DNA of 64,000 nucleotides from Actinomyces sp. 432 (GCF_009930875.1 NZ_CP025249.1:1798001-1862000), one strand, 5' to 3'. Positions 50,335 to 60,412 are shown, counted from the stretch's first letter. Numbers and translations: made by a program. Notes: generated by a model not told the origin, from the letters alone.

Positions 50335-50482
50335 GGCGGCACGGTATCGCCGGGGTACGACACGAATCCGGAGGTCTTAAGGGCCGCCGGGCGGCGTCGG
50401 GACCGGTGGTCGCGCCTCGACTGGACTCCCGCTTCACGGGCCGCGCCTGCGCATCCCGACCCGACTGTTCCCACAACCCACA

Positions 50483-50494
50483 GTGAACGTTCAC
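50483..50494. promoter_or_regulatory. LacI-type operator upstream of the FGGY kinase
   Basis: GTGAAC|GTTCAC is a perfect 12-bp palindrome with a central CG, the usual form of LacI-family operators. It lies about 115 bp upstream of the kinase ATG on the plus strand. No LacI-type regulator gene lies in this window, so the regulator would act in trans. Confidence 0.55.
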
Positions 50495-50608
50495 ATTCAG
50501 GGGTGAATGCGCCTATCATCAGTTCTGCAGCCGACCGTCCGGCGTGAGGATGCGCCCGGCGGTGAGCAGGCGACAACCGCCTGAAGTGAATGAGCAACGG
50601 AGCAACAC

Positions 50609-52194
50609 ATGACCCCAGACACCACTGCCACCAGTCTCGACCCGACCAGCACCGCCCTTGGCATTGAGCTCGGCTCCACGCGGATCAAGGCCGTGCTGGT
50701 AGACGCCTCCGGCTCCGTACTGGCCGACGGCGGACACACCTGGGACAACGAGCTGGTTGACGGCATATGGACCTACGCGATCGATGCAGTCATCACCGGC
50801 CTGCAAAGCGCCTATGGCGAGCTGGCGCGGTGCTACCAGGAGCGCCACGGCGCTCCGCTCACCGAGGTGGGCGCGATCGGCGTCTCCGGGATGATGCACG
50901 GCTACCTTCCCCTCGATGCGGGCGGCGAGCCGCTGGTTCCCTTCCGAACCTGGCGCAACACCTTCACCCAGGACTCCTCCCGCACGCTTTCGCAGCTATT
51001 CGGGCTCAACATCCCCCAGCGCTGGTCGATCTCGCACCTGCACCACGCCATCACCCACGGCGAGGAGCACGTCGGACGCATCGCCCACCTGACCACCCTG
51101 GCCGGCTACGTCCACTACCGCCTGACTGGAAGGCACGTGCTAGGTGTGGGCGAGTCCTCCGGGATGTTCCCCATCGGGCCGGACGGACGAGGCTTCGACG
51201 TCGGCATGCTGGCGGACTTCGATCATCTGGTGAAGATGCCCTGGCAACTGGCAGACATCCTCCCCGAGGTCGCGGCCGCCGGGCAGCAGGCCGGACGCCT
51301 CACCCCCCAAGGCGCACGCCTGCTGGATCCCACCGGAACGCTCCGCCACGGCATACCGCTGTGCCCCCGGAGGGGGACGCCGGCACCGGCATGGTGGCAA
51401 CCAACTCCGTACGCCCCCGCACGGGCAACGTATCGGCGGGCACCAGCGCATTCGCCATGATCGTTCTGGAGCGGCCGCTGCGCAGCCTGGTAGAGCAGAT
51501 CGATCTGGTGGCCACCCCGGCCGGGGCGCCGGTGGCCATGGCGCACTCCAACAACTGCACCTCGGACCTGAACGCCTGGGTAGAGGTATTCTCCCAGTTC
51601 GCCGATGCCATCGGCCATCCCGTCCAACGCGGGCGGCTGTTCGACGTCCTGCTGGGCGCCGCAGCCGCCGGGAATATGGATGACGCCGGGGTCCTGTCCT
51701 ACAACTTCCTGTCCGGAGACGCCATCGTCTCCCTGCCGGAGGGCCGCCCGCTGACGGTGCGGCGGCCCGGGACGTCACTGACCCTGGCCGGCCTGATGCG
51801 CTCGCACCTGTTCGCCGCCTTCGCCTCCATGGCCTACGGACTGCAGATCCTCAAGCAGAGCGAGGACGTTCCGATCGACTCGATGTTCGCCCACGGCGGC
51901 ATATTCAAGACTCCGGAAATTCCCCAGCGGGTACTCGCCGCAGCCTTCAACACTCCGGTGTCCGTGGGGCAGGCTGCCGCCGAGGGCGGGGCCTGGGGGA
52001 TGGCACTGCTGGCCGGATTCCTGCTCGGCGGCGCGGGGATGACCCTGGAGGAATACCTGGACCACCGCATCTTCGCGGGTCTGGAGGTTCATACCGTCAC
52101 CCCCAGTGCCGAGGAGGTTGCGGAGTACGCACGCTACCTGGAGCGCTTCATCGCCGCCCTACCGCTACAGCGCACTGCCGCCGAGGTCTTCTGA
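50609..52194 (+). CDS. FGGY-family carbohydrate kinase, xylulokinase-like (frame broken once)
   Basis: Sugar kinase with the actin-like fold: ALGIELGSTRIKAVLVD (phosphate 1 motif), AIGVSGMMHGYLPLD and LAGYVHYRLTGRHVLG. After a break at CCCCC (51364-51368, one lost C) it continues PPEGDAGTGMVATNSV, then GNVSAGTSAFAM and MFAHGGIFKTPEIPQRVLAAAFNTPV. About 528 residues. Xylulokinase-like by motifs, but the substrate could be another pentulose or hexulose. A LacI-type operator lies upstream. No other sugar-catabolic gene is adjacent. Confidence 0.85.
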
Positions 52195-52271
52195 GACTCG
52201 CACGGACTTCCACCGTGCCGGCGCCCTCCACGCACCGGTCCGGGAACCAGCCGGGGCCGTCGCGGTCGGCG

Positions 52272-52679
52272 TTAGTCCCGCGCCCAGTGCTCCCAGCAGG
52301 CGGCACGCTCGGGCGCCGCCCAGGCGTCGTCGGGGGTGCCCACCTCTCCCGTGCTGCGGTTGACAACCAGCGCCGGAAGCTGTGGCTCTCCACGCGCAGC
52401 GCAGTCATGACCGAGCATGTGCAGCAGTGGCCCCATATGCCGGGGCAGTACCGCGCCTCCGATCAACGCACTGAGTTCGCCGTAGGTCACGACCTCGCGG
52501 TGTGCCGCAGCGTCAACAAGCACCTCACGTGAGCGCGCGACCGCATTGGCCAGCCGGGGTGTAAGCGTATGCATCCGCTCCCCCACCGGGTAGCGTTCCC
52601 CCACTGTCAGGGCGAGCTCCGGGACGGGTGCGGAGCCCGGTTGACCTGGGCCCAAGGACCGCCCCGCCGCCGCTTTCAT
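52272..52679 (-). CDS. Uncharacterised protein, possible DNA-binding fold of the alkyltransferase type
   Basis: About 135 residues; the start is uncertain (ATG 52679, or ATG 52571 at MHTLTPRLANAV). The core, HREVVTYGELSALIGGAVLPRHMGPLLHMLGHDC, resembles the VTYGE helix-turn-helix of the MGMT/ATL DNA-binding domain but lacks the PCHR active site. LPALVVNRSTGEVG and AACWEHWA close the protein. Convergent with the FGGY kinase. Confidence 0.55.
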   Translation of the reverse strand: MKAAAGRSLGPGQPGSAPVPELALTVGERYPVGERMHTLTPRLANAVARSREVLVDAAAHREVVTYGELSALIGGAVLPRHMGPLLHMLGHDCAARGEPQLPALVVNRSTGEVGTPDDAWAAPERAACWEHWARD

Positions 52680-52814
52680 GCATACATACTCGCAAATCAC
52701 TAGGCAGCTGCGCGAACCCACCGCGTGAACCGGTGCACCGCCGCCGCAACCAGGCCGAGTGCCGTCGTTTGCGCCCGGATCCGTAGCCGCCTGCGCGGCT
52801 GCAAGGATAGGGGT

Positions 52815-53063
52815 ATGAGTACCGCTTCCTTCCAGGCGCCCCTTCCGACCGTCGAGATTCGCGGCGAGATCAAGCTCGGCCAGTTCCTCAAGCTAGCCGG
52901 CCTCGTCGAGGACGGCTCGCAGGCGCGTATAGCCGTCCAGTCCGGCGACGTCACGGTGAATGGCGCGGTTGAGACCCGGCGCGGTCACCGCCTGGCCGAC
53001 GGCGACGTCGTCGTCGTGAACCTGCCGACGGGTGCGGCGGGCGCCGTGGTGTCCGCCTCCTGA
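52815..53063 (+). CDS. Small S4-domain RNA-binding protein
   Basis: An 82-residue protein made almost entirely of an S4 domain: IKLGQFLKLAGLVEDGSQARIAVQSGDVTVNGAVETRRGHRLADGD. It resembles the YbcJ/YaaA type of short S4 proteins that bind RNA or ribosomes. The ATG at 52815 was chosen from the domain start. Divergent from the gene at 52272-52679. Confidence 0.88.
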   Translation: MSTASFQAPLPTVEIRGEIKLGQFLKLAGLVEDGSQARIAVQSGDVTVNGAVETRRGHRLADGDVVVVNLPTGAAGAVVSAS

Positions 53064-53131
53064 GTCCCAGGGCCACCGCCGTCAGAGTCGGCAAGCCACA
53101 CCGCCCACACGCCTTCTCCATCTGGTTCGAG

Positions 53132-53180
53132 CCTTTGCACCCTGGTGTGCGGGAATTTGCCGCACACCAGGGTGCAAAGG
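53132..53180. repeat. Hairpin repeat, copy 1
   Basis: Perfect 21-bp arms (53132-53152 and 53160-53180) around the loop GAATTTG. Core TTTGCACCCTGGTGTGCGG. It lies between the S4 gene and the AbiEi-like gene. A second copy is at 54421-54469. Similarity continues outside the arms on both sides (TGGTTCGAGC before, GTCGCAACAG after), so the repeated unit is about 65 bp. Confidence 0.8.
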
Positions 53181-53323
53181 GTCGCAACAGGGCGACGGGC
53201 CACTCCTGCCAGATGGCTGACCGACGTCGCCGACATCCACAGATCAGCCTGGCAACAACCGCCCGCGCATCTCATTAACACCCCAGGCGCCGCGGCCCCG
53301 GAATCCGTCCCAGGCTATGTCTC

Positions 53324-54361
53324 ATGCAGCCCTACCCCGCGCCCCCGCCCATGCCCCCGATGACCTTCACCTCAGAGCGCACCCGACGCACTTTGCACGC
53401 CAGCAGCGACTTGATCCCGATCGATCGCGGTGCCTACGCGCGGCCGCCGGACTCGGCCGCACCGCTGTGGTCGCAACGGCAATACGTGACTCTGGCACGA
53501 TGCCAAGCAGTGCTGCACGCTCACCCCTCCGCCATCAGTCTCACGCACGAGGCGGCTGCAGTCGTTCAAGGCATCGCCGTTCCCACCGCCGAGCCCGATA
53601 TCCGGGTCGCCGTACCACGCAACCATTCGCGCACGCGCAAGCTCCTGCCCTCGCAAACGTATGTGCAGCCCACCGGCGAGTACCCGGGCCGACGTGTGTC
53701 CGCCATACGATCCACCACCTCCCCTACCCCACGCGAGGTGCAGGTCGTCAGTGGCATGCGAGTGACGACGCCGCTTCGGACCGCTCTGGATTGCGCCTTC
53801 GACTTGCCGGCGCTGGATGCGATTGTCGTGGTCGACTCGGCTCTGCGCGCCGTTTGCAGACCCGACCGATTCACGGGTCGCTGCCAGGGAGAATTGCTCG
53901 CCGCCCAGGGCGTGGAACTGCTGCGCGAAATGGTCGAGGCACAGGGGGCGCGGGCAGGGAAGCAACGGGCGCGGGCCGTCGTCGCCATCGCCGACCCCAG
54001 GGCCGAGTCTCCCGGCGAGAGCGTGCTGCGTGGGGTGGCACATGCCATTGGTCTGCCGGAACCACGGGTGCAGGAGTGTTGGGCCGACGACGTCGAAATG
54101 ACCGAGTACTTTCTGGACCTGGCCTGGCCCGAGTATCGCATTGCGCTCGAATTCGACGGCTACGGCAAGTATCGCAGCGCCGAGGACGTCCGCAATGAGA
54201 AGCACCGGGAGATGCGGCTGCGCAATGCTGGTCGCTGGCAGGTTCACCGCGTCGAGTGGCGCGACCTGCACGATCGAGAGTCCCTCGGGCGCCGTCTAGT
54301 GGACTTGTTTCCACCATCCGTAGCACGCCTGACACGACGCCGGAGGGACCTGTGGCTTTAA
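53324..54361 (+). CDS. AbiEi-like / PD-(D/E)XK nuclease-fold protein
   Basis: A 345-residue protein. The N-terminal half (TRRTLHASSDLIPIDRGAYARPP, then LSHEAAAVVQGI-type SLTHEAAAVVQGIAVP) resembles the AbiEi antitoxin winged-helix family. The C-terminal part, ESPGESVLRGVAHAIG, YFLDLAWPEYRIALEFDGYGKY and WQVHRVEWRDL, has the Glu, Asp and E-x-D pattern of DUF559/Vsr-like PD-(D/E)XK nucleases. Many actinobacteria carry such single genes. No AbiEii-type toxin follows. Flanked on both sides by the hairpin repeat. Confidence 0.7.
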   Translation: MQPYPAPPPMPPMTFTSERTRRTLHASSDLIPIDRGAYARPPDSAAPLWSQRQYVTLARCQAVLHAHPSAISLTHEAAAVVQGIAVPTAEPDIRVAVPRNHSRTRKLLPSQTYVQPTGEYPGRRVSAIRSTTSPTPREVQVVSGMRVTTPLRTALDCAFDLPALDAIVVVDSALRAVCRPDRFTGRCQGELLAAQGVELLREMVEAQGARAGKQRARAVVAIADPRAESPGESVLRGVAHAIGLPEPRVQECWADDVEMTEYFLDLAWPEYRIALEFDGYGKYRSAEDVRNEKHREMRLRNAGRWQVHRVEWRDLHDRESLGRRLVDLFPPSVARLTRRRRDLWL

Positions 54362-54420
54362 AACCGTCGCGCTCACGGAGCCACGTACCACTGACACACG
54401 CAAAATCCGCATGGTACGAA

Positions 54421-54469
54421 CTTTTGCACCCTGGTGTGCGGCAATTAGTCGTACACCAGGGTGCAAAGG
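54421..54469. repeat. Hairpin repeat, copy 2
   Basis: Imperfect copy of the 53132-53180 hairpin: arms 54421-54441 and 54449-54469, with changes that mostly keep pairing (G-U). TTTGCACCCTGGTGT pairs exactly with ACACCAGGGTGCAAA. A partial third piece, CACAAAGGGTCGCAGCAG, follows near 54481. It lies between the converging AbiEi-like and dnaE genes, so a terminator role is possible. Confidence 0.75.
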
Positions 54470-54552
54470 CTCGCAATAGAGCACAAAGGGTCGCAGCAGA
54501 CCGCCGTCGTACCCACGGTCCGCGGCAGCGGAACCTCTCAGCAGGACGGGCG

Positions 54553-57500
54553 TCAGCGCTTGAGGCAGCCGGGTCCGAGCAGCGCCTTGATGTCGGAGTA
54601 GAACGCTGCCGAGGCCTCCACGCGCAGGGAGTTGTCCAGCTGCGTGCGTACCTCACGCCCAGGACTCGTCAGCGTCAGCCGTACGGTGGACATGCCCGGA
54701 TGCTTCTCCAGCACCGTCTTGAACTGCTCGACCAGCGGACCGGTGCAGCGGTTGGTCGGGAGCGTGATCGTAACCGCCTCATGCGTTGCGCTGGACACGT
54801 CCGGCACCGTCATCTCCTGCACGTACAGGGCGACCTGACCGTCGCGGCGGTTCAGGCGGCCGCGTAGCGTCACCACCGTGTCCGGCGCCAGCATCGTGGA
54901 GACAGTCTGGTAAGTGGAGGGGAAGAAGAGGGCTTCGATGCTGCCACCGAGGTCCTCGATCTGGGCGATCGCCCACAGGTTGCCCTGCTTAGTGGTCTTG
55001 CGGGTCAACGAGGTGATCAGGCCGGCAATGGTGACCATGGCGCCGTCGGGCCGGTCGTCGTCCTCAATCAGGTCGGAGATCTCAGTGTCCGCCAGCTTGG
55101 CCAGGGCACTTTCCAGCCCGAGCAGCGGGTGATCGGAGACGTACAGGCCGAGCATGTCGCGCTCGTAGGCGAGCTTGTCCTTCTTGTCCCACTCGGGCAG
55201 GTCCGGCACCTCCGAGGAGAACACCGGGCCGGAGCCGAATCCGGCGTCGGCGGTGCCGCCACCGTCCCCCATGACGGAGGCGAACAAGTCGAACTGCCCA
55301 GCCGCCTCGTTGCGTTTGACACCGATGATCTCGTCAACGAAGTCCTCATGGCAGGCCTGCAGGGCGCGCCGGGACTTACCGAGCGTGTCAAAGGCGCCGG
55401 CCTTGATCAGCGAGTCAATGGTGCGCTTGTTGCACACGACCGCCGGCACCTTGTCGAGAAAGTCCTCGAAGCTGGTGAAATCGCCCTTCTCCTCCCGGGC
55501 CTGCACAATGGCGTCCACCACGTTGGCGCCGACGTTGCGGATCGCCCCCAGGCCGAAGCGAACATCGTCCCCGACCGCGGAGAACTGGGAGCGGGAGGCG
55601 TTGACGTCCGGCGGCAACACCTTGATGCCCATGTGGCGGCACTCGCCCAAGTACACGCCCAGCTTGTCCTTGTTGTCCTTCTGGGAGGTCAGCAGCGCCG
55701 CCATGTACTCGGTCGGGTAGTGCGCCTTGAGGAAGGCAGTCCAGTAGGAGACCACGCCGTAGGCCGCGGAGTGCGCCTTGTTGAAGGCGTACTTGGCGAA
55801 GGGCACCACCACGTCCCACAGGGCCTTTACGGACTCCTTGGAGAAGCCCCGCTCCACCATGCCGGCCTCGAACTCGACAAACATCTTCTCCAGGATGTCC
55901 ATCTTCTTCTTGCCCATGGCCTTGCGCAGCGCGTCGGCCTTGCCCATGGAGAAGCCCGCCAGGTCGGTGGCGATCTTCATGACCTGCTCCTGGTAGACGA
56001 TCAGGCCATAGGTGGTGCCCAGAATCGGCTCCAGGGCTTCCTTGAGCTCGGGGTGAATCGGGGTGATTTCCTGCAAGCCGTTCTTGCGCAGGGCGTAGTT
56101 GGTGTGGGACTCCGCACCCATCGGCCCGGGGCGATATAGCGCGCCGACGGCGGAGATGTCCTCGAAGTTGTCCGGCTTCATCAGCCGCAGCAGGGTGCGC
56201 ATGCCGCCGCCATCCAGCTGGAAGACGCCTAGCGTCTCGCCGCGGGAGAGCAGTTCGTAAGTGGCCTTGTCATCCAGCTCGATGTGGTCGATATCCAGCG
56301 GCTCCTTACCGTTGGCGACGATATTGTCGAGCGCGTCGGAGATAACCGTCAGGTTGCGCAGGCCCAGGAAGTCCATCTTCAACAGGCCCAAGTGCTCACA
56401 CGTCGGGTAGTCGAACTGCGTGATGTAGGCACCGTCCTGCAGGCGCTGCATCATGGGGATGATGTCGGTGAGCGTGTGGCTGGACATGATCACCGCGCAG
56501 GCGTGTACGCCCCACTGGCGCGTCATGCCCTCAAGCCCGCTGGCCAGCTCGACGATCTTCTGCGCGTCCGGGTCCTCGGCGTGCAGGTCTCGGAACTGCT
56601 GCGCCTCGCCGTAGCGGGGGTCCTCGGGGTTGAAGATCCCCTTGATAGTGATGTCCTTGCCCATGATGGTGGGCGGCATCGCCTTGGTAAGGCGGTCCCC
56701 GACGGCGTAGGGGTAGCCCATCACGCGGGAGGAGTCCTTCAGGGACTGTTTGGCCTTGATGACACCGTAGGTGACCACCTGGCTGACCCGGTCGTCCCCA
56801 TACTTCTGCTTGACGTACTCGATGACCTCATCGCGCCGGCGCTCGTCGAAGTCGACGTCGATATCCGGCATGGAGATGCGCTCGGGGTTCAGGAAGCGCT
56901 CGAAGATCAGACCGTGGTTCAGCGGGTTGAGCTCGGTAATGCCCATGGCGTAGGCGACCATCGAGCCGGCGCCGGAGCCGCGGCCCGGCCCCACCCGGAT
57001 GCCGTGGTCCTTAGCCCAGTTGATGTAGTCGGCCACCACCAGGAAGTAGCCGGGGAAGCCCATCTGCACGATCACGTCGATCTCGTACTCGGCCTGCTTG
57101 CGGCACTCATCGGGGATGTTGCCGTGGAAACGGCGGTCCATGCCCTTCCAGCACTCGCTTATGAACCAGGACTCCATGGTCTCCCCCTCGGGAACGGGGA
57201 AGACCGGCATGAAGGACGCACCCTCGTCGATAGTCTGGAAGCTGACGTTGCACTGCTCGGCCACCAGCAGCGTATTGTCGCAGGCCTGGGGCATCTCCTT
57301 GAACAGGGCACGCATCTCCCGGCCCGGGCGCAAGTAGTAGGTGTCACCGTCGAACTTGAAGCGGTCGGGATCCGAGAGCACTGAGCCGGAGTTGATACAC
57401 AGCATCGCGTCCTGCACAGTACGGTCCTCCGGCCGCACGTAGTGCGAATCGTTGGTGGCCAGCAAGGGGGCATCCAGAATCTCCGAGATGCGCAGCAGGT

Positions 57501-58176
57501 CCTTGATGACGCGTCGCTCGATGTCCAGCCCGTGGTCCATCAGCTCGACGTAGAAGTAGTCCTTGCCGAAGATATCCTGCAGCTCGCCGGCAGCGCGCAG
57601 GGCCTCATCCCACTGCCCCAGGCGCAGGCGGGTCTGCACCTCGCTGGATGGGCACCCGGTGGAGCCGATCAGCCCACTCGCGTAGCGCGACAGCAGCTCA
57701 CGGTCCATACGCGGCGCCTTGCCCCACTGCCCCTCCAGTGAGGCGTAGGAGTCCAGGCGCATCAGATTGTGCAGTCCCTCGTCATTGCGGGCCAGCAGTG
57801 TCATGTGCGTGTAGGAGCCGCGGGCGGAGACGTCGTCGGAGCGCTGGGACTCGTCGCCCCAGAACACACGGGTCTTGTCGAAGCGGGACGTGCCCGGCGT
57901 CATGTACGCCTCGACCCCGATGATGGGCTTGATGCCGGCCTGCTTCGCCGCGGCGTAGAACTCATAGGCCCCGAACATGTAGCCGTGGTCGGTGATGGCC
58001 AGGGCGCGCTGCCCCAGCCGCTTGGCCTCGGCCACGTAGTTCTTGATCTTGCCCGCGCCATCGAGCATGGAGTAGTCCGTGTGCACGTGCAGGTGGACGA
58101 AGTCGTCGTAGGGCTCCTCGCCGTCCGCCTGCTCGCCTGCCATCCGTACCGCGCTCGCCTCTGCCATGCGGCTCAT
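54553..58176 (-). CDS. dnaE: DNA polymerase III alpha subunit
   Basis: Replicative polymerase, about 1207 residues from ATG 58176 (ATG 58167 is also possible). The N-terminal PHP domain starts FVHLHVHTDYSMLDGAGK. The catalytic region has GPGRGSGAGS near residue 400 and PDIDVDFDERRRDEV near 435 with the active-site Asp residues. A helix-hairpin-helix, OB domain (GAMVTIAGLITSLTRKTTKQG) and C-terminal domain follow. Intact throughout. It lies directly downstream of a GNAT gene and the rluD-lspA genes, the usual actinobacterial neighbourhood. Confidence 0.97.
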   Translation of the reverse strand: MSRMAEASAVRMAGEQADGEEPYDDFVHLHVHTDYSMLDGAGKIKNYVAEAKRLGQRALAITDHGYMFGAYEFYAAAKQAGIKPIIGVEAYMTPGTSRFDKTRVFWGDESQRSDDVSARGSYTHMTLLARNDEGLHNLMRLDSYASLEGQWGKAPRMDRELLSRYASGLIGSTGCPSSEVQTRLRLGQWDEALRAAGELQDIFGKDYFYVELMDHGLDIERRVIKDLLRISEILDAPLLATNDSHYVRPEDRTVQDAMLCINSGSVLSDPDRFKFDGDTYYLRPGREMRALFKEMPQACDNTLLVAEQCNVSFQTIDEGASFMPVFPVPEGETMESWFISECWKGMDRRFHGNIPDECRKQAEYEIDVIVQMGFPGYFLVVADYINWAKDHGIRVGPGRGSGAGSMVAYAMGITELNPLNHGLIFERFLNPERISMPDIDVDFDERRRDEVIEYVKQKYGDDRVSQVVTYGVIKAKQSLKDSSRVMGYPYAVGDRLTKAMPPTIMGKDITIKGIFNPEDPRYGEAQQFRDLHAEDPDAQKIVELASGLEGMTRQWGVHACAVIMSSHTLTDIIPMMQRLQDGAYITQFDYPTCEHLGLLKMDFLGLRNLTVISDALDNIVANGKEPLDIDHIELDDKATYELLSRGETLGVFQLDGGGMRTLLRLMKPDNFEDISAVGALYRPGPMGAESHTNYALRKNGLQEITPIHPELKEALEPILGTTYGLIVYQEQVMKIATDLAGFSMGKADALRKAMGKKKMDILEKMFVEFEAGMVERGFSKESVKALWDVVVPFAKYAFNKAHSAAYGVVSYWTAFLKAHYPTEYMAALLTSQKDNKDKLGVYLGECRHMGIKVLPPDVNASRSQFSAVGDDVRFGLGAIRNVGANVVDAIVQAREEKGDFTSFEDFLDKVPAVVCNKRTIDSLIKAGAFDTLGKSRRALQACHEDFVDEIIGVKRNEAAGQFDLFASVMGDGGGTADAGFGSGPVFSSEVPDLPEWDKKDKLAYERDMLGLYVSDHPLLGLESALAKLADTEISDLIEDDDRPDGAMVTIAGLITSLTRKTTKQGNLWAIAQIEDLGGSIEALFFPSTYQTVSTMLAPDTVVTLRGRLNRRDGQVALYVQEMTVPDVSSATHEAVTITLPTNRCTGPLVEQFKTVLEKHPGMSTVRLTLTSPGREVRTQLDNSLRVEASAAFYSDIKALLGPGCLKR

Positions 58177-58177
58177 C

Positions 58178-58810
58178 TTAGGGGCGCAGGAGCGTGCGGG
58201 CCATGTCCTGATGCCAGATGCCGGCGTCCAGGTAGCGCGTGCCCGTGAGCACCCGGTAGCCGCAGCGCCGGTAGAAGCCCATGGCGTGCTCCTGCGCGGA
58301 GAGCACCACGGTGACGGCCGCCCGCCCCGCCCCCGGCGCGGAGTCGGGCGGCGTCCCGGGACCGGCGTGCGACTCGCCGTAAGCCATCGGCGAAGTCGCC
58401 ACGGCCGCATGCTCCAGGGCGGCTCGCTCGACGGCGGCCACCATCCGCGCACCCAGGCCGGTGCCGCGTGCGGCGCGCCGCACAGCCAGGCGGCCCAGGT
58501 GCGCCTGCCCGGGGTGGCCGGAGTCGATCAGCAGTCTGGCGGAGGCCAGCGGTGCACCGTCTGCGCCGGAAGCCAGCAGGTGGATCGTGGTCGCCTCGAA
58601 GTCGCGGGCGTCAATCTCCAGGGCGAGCGGTACATCCTGCTCAATGACGAACACCTCCAGGCGCACGTCCGCCAAGCCGCACCGCACCGTGTCCAGGGCG
58701 GGGTCGGCGTCGTCGCCGCGGGCCGTAGCGAAGGAGACCGGTTCGACGACGGCGCGCAGTGGTTCGATCTGCAGCGGCGGGTGGCCGGTCGAGACCGGGT
58801 CGTGGGGCAA
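58178..58810 (-). CDS. GNAT acetyltransferase, ElaA-like
   Basis: A 210-residue acetyltransferase. VRLEVFVIEQDVPLALEIDARD resembles ElaA, and LGRLAVRRAARGTGLGARMVAAVE is the acetyl-CoA-binding motif A. MGFYRRCGYRVLTGTRYLDAGIWHQDM closes the fold. An insert of about 25 residues rich in Gly/Pro interrupts the core between QHE-type strands. It ends 1 bp before the dnaE start. Substrate unknown. Confidence 0.87.
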   Translation of the reverse strand: MPHDPVSTGHPPLQIEPLRAVVEPVSFATARGDDADPALDTVRCGLADVRLEVFVIEQDVPLALEIDARDFEATTIHLLASGADGAPLASARLLIDSGHPGQAHLGRLAVRRAARGTGLGARMVAAVERAALEHAAVATSPMAYGESHAGPGTPPDSAPGAGRAAVTVVLSAQEHAMGFYRRCGYRVLTGTRYLDAGIWHQDMARTLLRP

Positions 58811-58889
58811 GACTCACCTCCGGGGTGCGGCACGAGTACGGACAGCGTAGCGCCCCTCCCGGCGACCGCTTCTACCGACCTCGGCGAAT

Positions 58890-59810
58890 TCAGGGCAGGC
58901 GCAGGACCTCCAGGGCGTGGACCAGGTCATCCGGGTAGTCGCTGCGGAAGGTCAGCACGCGACCGGTGACTGGGTGCGCGAGGGTGAGCCGCGTCGCATG
59001 CAGCCACTGCCGCTTCAGGCCGGTCTGAGAGGTCAGGGCCGGGTCGGCCCCGTAGGTGGTATCTCCCACGCAGGGGTGGCCGACGGCGGCCATGTGCACC
59101 CGGATCTGGTGGGTACGACCGGTCTCCAGGTGGACCTCTACCAGGCTCGCGTAGGGCATCGCCTCTATGACGTCGTAATGGGTAATGGACTCGCGCCCGC
59201 CATCAATGATCGCCATTTTCCACTCGCGCCCGGGGTGGCGGCCGATGGGGGCATCGATCGTGCCCGAGGAGGGGTCAAGGTGGCCCTGCACGAGTGCGTG
59301 GTAGACCTTTTCAACCGCATGCTCCCTGAAGGCACGCTTGAGCACAGAATAGGCCTGCTCCCCCTTGGCTACGATCATGACACCGGAGGTGCCCACATCC
59401 AGCCGGGAGACAATGCCCTGGCGCTCGGCGGCTCCGGAGGTTGCCACACGCACATGCATGGCTCTCAGAGCACCCAGCACGTCGGGCCCCTCCCAGCCGA
59501 CGGAGGGATGCGCTGCCACGCCGGCCGGCTTGTCGACGACGACGATGTCATCGTCCTCGTACAGGATCCCCAGGCCGTCGACCGGAGTCGGTGCGGGCTG
59601 CGCCGGGCGGGGGTCGGGTAGGTCAGCCTCGATCATGGCGCCCGCATTCAGGCGCAGGGACTTGTCCGCCGGGGCGCCATCGACCCGGATCCTGCCGGCG
59701 GTGCACAGGGCTTCCACCCTGGAGCGGGACAGCCCTGTCATACGCGCAAGCGCCACGTCGACTCGCTGCCCGGCCAGCCCGTCCGGAACCGGCAGCAGCC
59801 GCAGGCTCAT
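58890..59810 (-). CDS. rluD: Pseudouridine synthase, RluD type
   Basis: A 306-residue RNA modification enzyme: N-terminal S4 domain ([24 protein letters not shown]), then the RluA-type catalytic domain with [17 protein letters not shown], whose Asp is the nucleophile. [21 protein letters not shown] is also diagnostic. It overlaps lspA by 4 bp, in the conserved lspA-rluD order. Confidence 0.94.
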   Translation of the reverse strand: MSLRLLPVPDGLAGQRVDVALARMTGLSRSRVEALCTAGRIRVDGAPADKSLRLNAGAMIEADLPDPRPAQPAPTPVDGLGILYEDDDIVVVDKPAGVAAHPSVGWEGPDVLGALRAMHVRVATSGAAERQGIVSRLDVGTSGVMIVAKGEQAYSVLKRAFREHAVEKVYHALVQGHLDPSSGTIDAPIGRHPGREWKMAIIDGGRESITHYDVIEAMPYASLVEVHLETGRTHQIRVHMAAVGHPCVGDTTYGADPALTSQTGLKRQWLHATRLTLAHPVTGRVLTFRSDYPDDLVHALEVLRLP

Positions 59811-60412
59811 GCCTCAGCCTCCGCATGCCGACCCCGACCGGCACCGGCGCGAGTGCCATCCAGCTCGAGGCCCCGCAGGGACAGCACCATGATCACGACG
59901 GCTGCCACCACGATAGCGATATCGGCGATATTGCCCACGAACCAGCCGCCGTAGTCGATGAAGTCCACTACGTGTCCGCGTAGGACACCGGGAGAACGCA
60001 CCAGCCGGTCGATGAGATTGCCCACCGCGCCTCCCAGTACCAGACCCAGCGCCGCCGCCCACCAGGCCGATCCCAGCCGCCGCGACATGCGGGCGACCGC
60101 AACCGTCACCGCAATGGCGATCAGGCCGAAGATCCAGGTCTGCCCGGTGGCGAAGGAGAACGCGGCGCCAGGATTGCGCACCAGCACCAGGGTCAGCCAG
60201 TCGCCCAGCAGGTGCACGCGCCGACCGCCGCTGAGCGCCGCCACCGCCCATACCTTGGTCAACTGGTCGGCAACCAGAACCGCTGCGGCCAACAGCCACA
60301 CGAACGCCGTGTAACGCCGTGTGGCCAAGCCCGGGGACTTCGCCGATGCGGCGCCTGGATCGGTAGCAGTGCCGGGCCGGAGCGGCCTGGCGGGCTCAGT
60401 GGAATCGCTCAT
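59807..60412 (-). CDS. lspA: Lipoprotein signal peptidase II
   Basis: Cleaves prolipoproteins after lipidation. The 201-residue product has four membrane segments and the aspartyl catalytic pair in [11 protein letters not shown] and [10 protein letters not shown], plus [10 protein letters not shown]. The N-terminal 30 residues and the basic C-terminal tail are longer than in many homologues. Confidence 0.95.
   Translation of the reverse strand: MSDSTEPARPLRPGTATDPGAASAKSPGLATRRYTAFVWLLAAAVLVADQLTKVWAVAALSGGRRVHLLGDWLTLVLVRNPGAAFSFATGQTWIFGLIAIAVTVAVARMSRRLGSAWWAAALGLVLGGAVGNLIDRLVRSPGVLRGHVVDFIDYGGWFVGNIADIAIVVAAVVIMVLSLRGLELDGTRAGAGRGRHAEAEA

Noticed and set aside
53128..53190. GGTTCGAGCC before hairpin copy 1 looks like a tRNA T-loop
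   Set aside because: No acceptor, D or anticodon arms can be placed upstream. The same segment recurs, altered, before the second hairpin, so it is part of the repeat.
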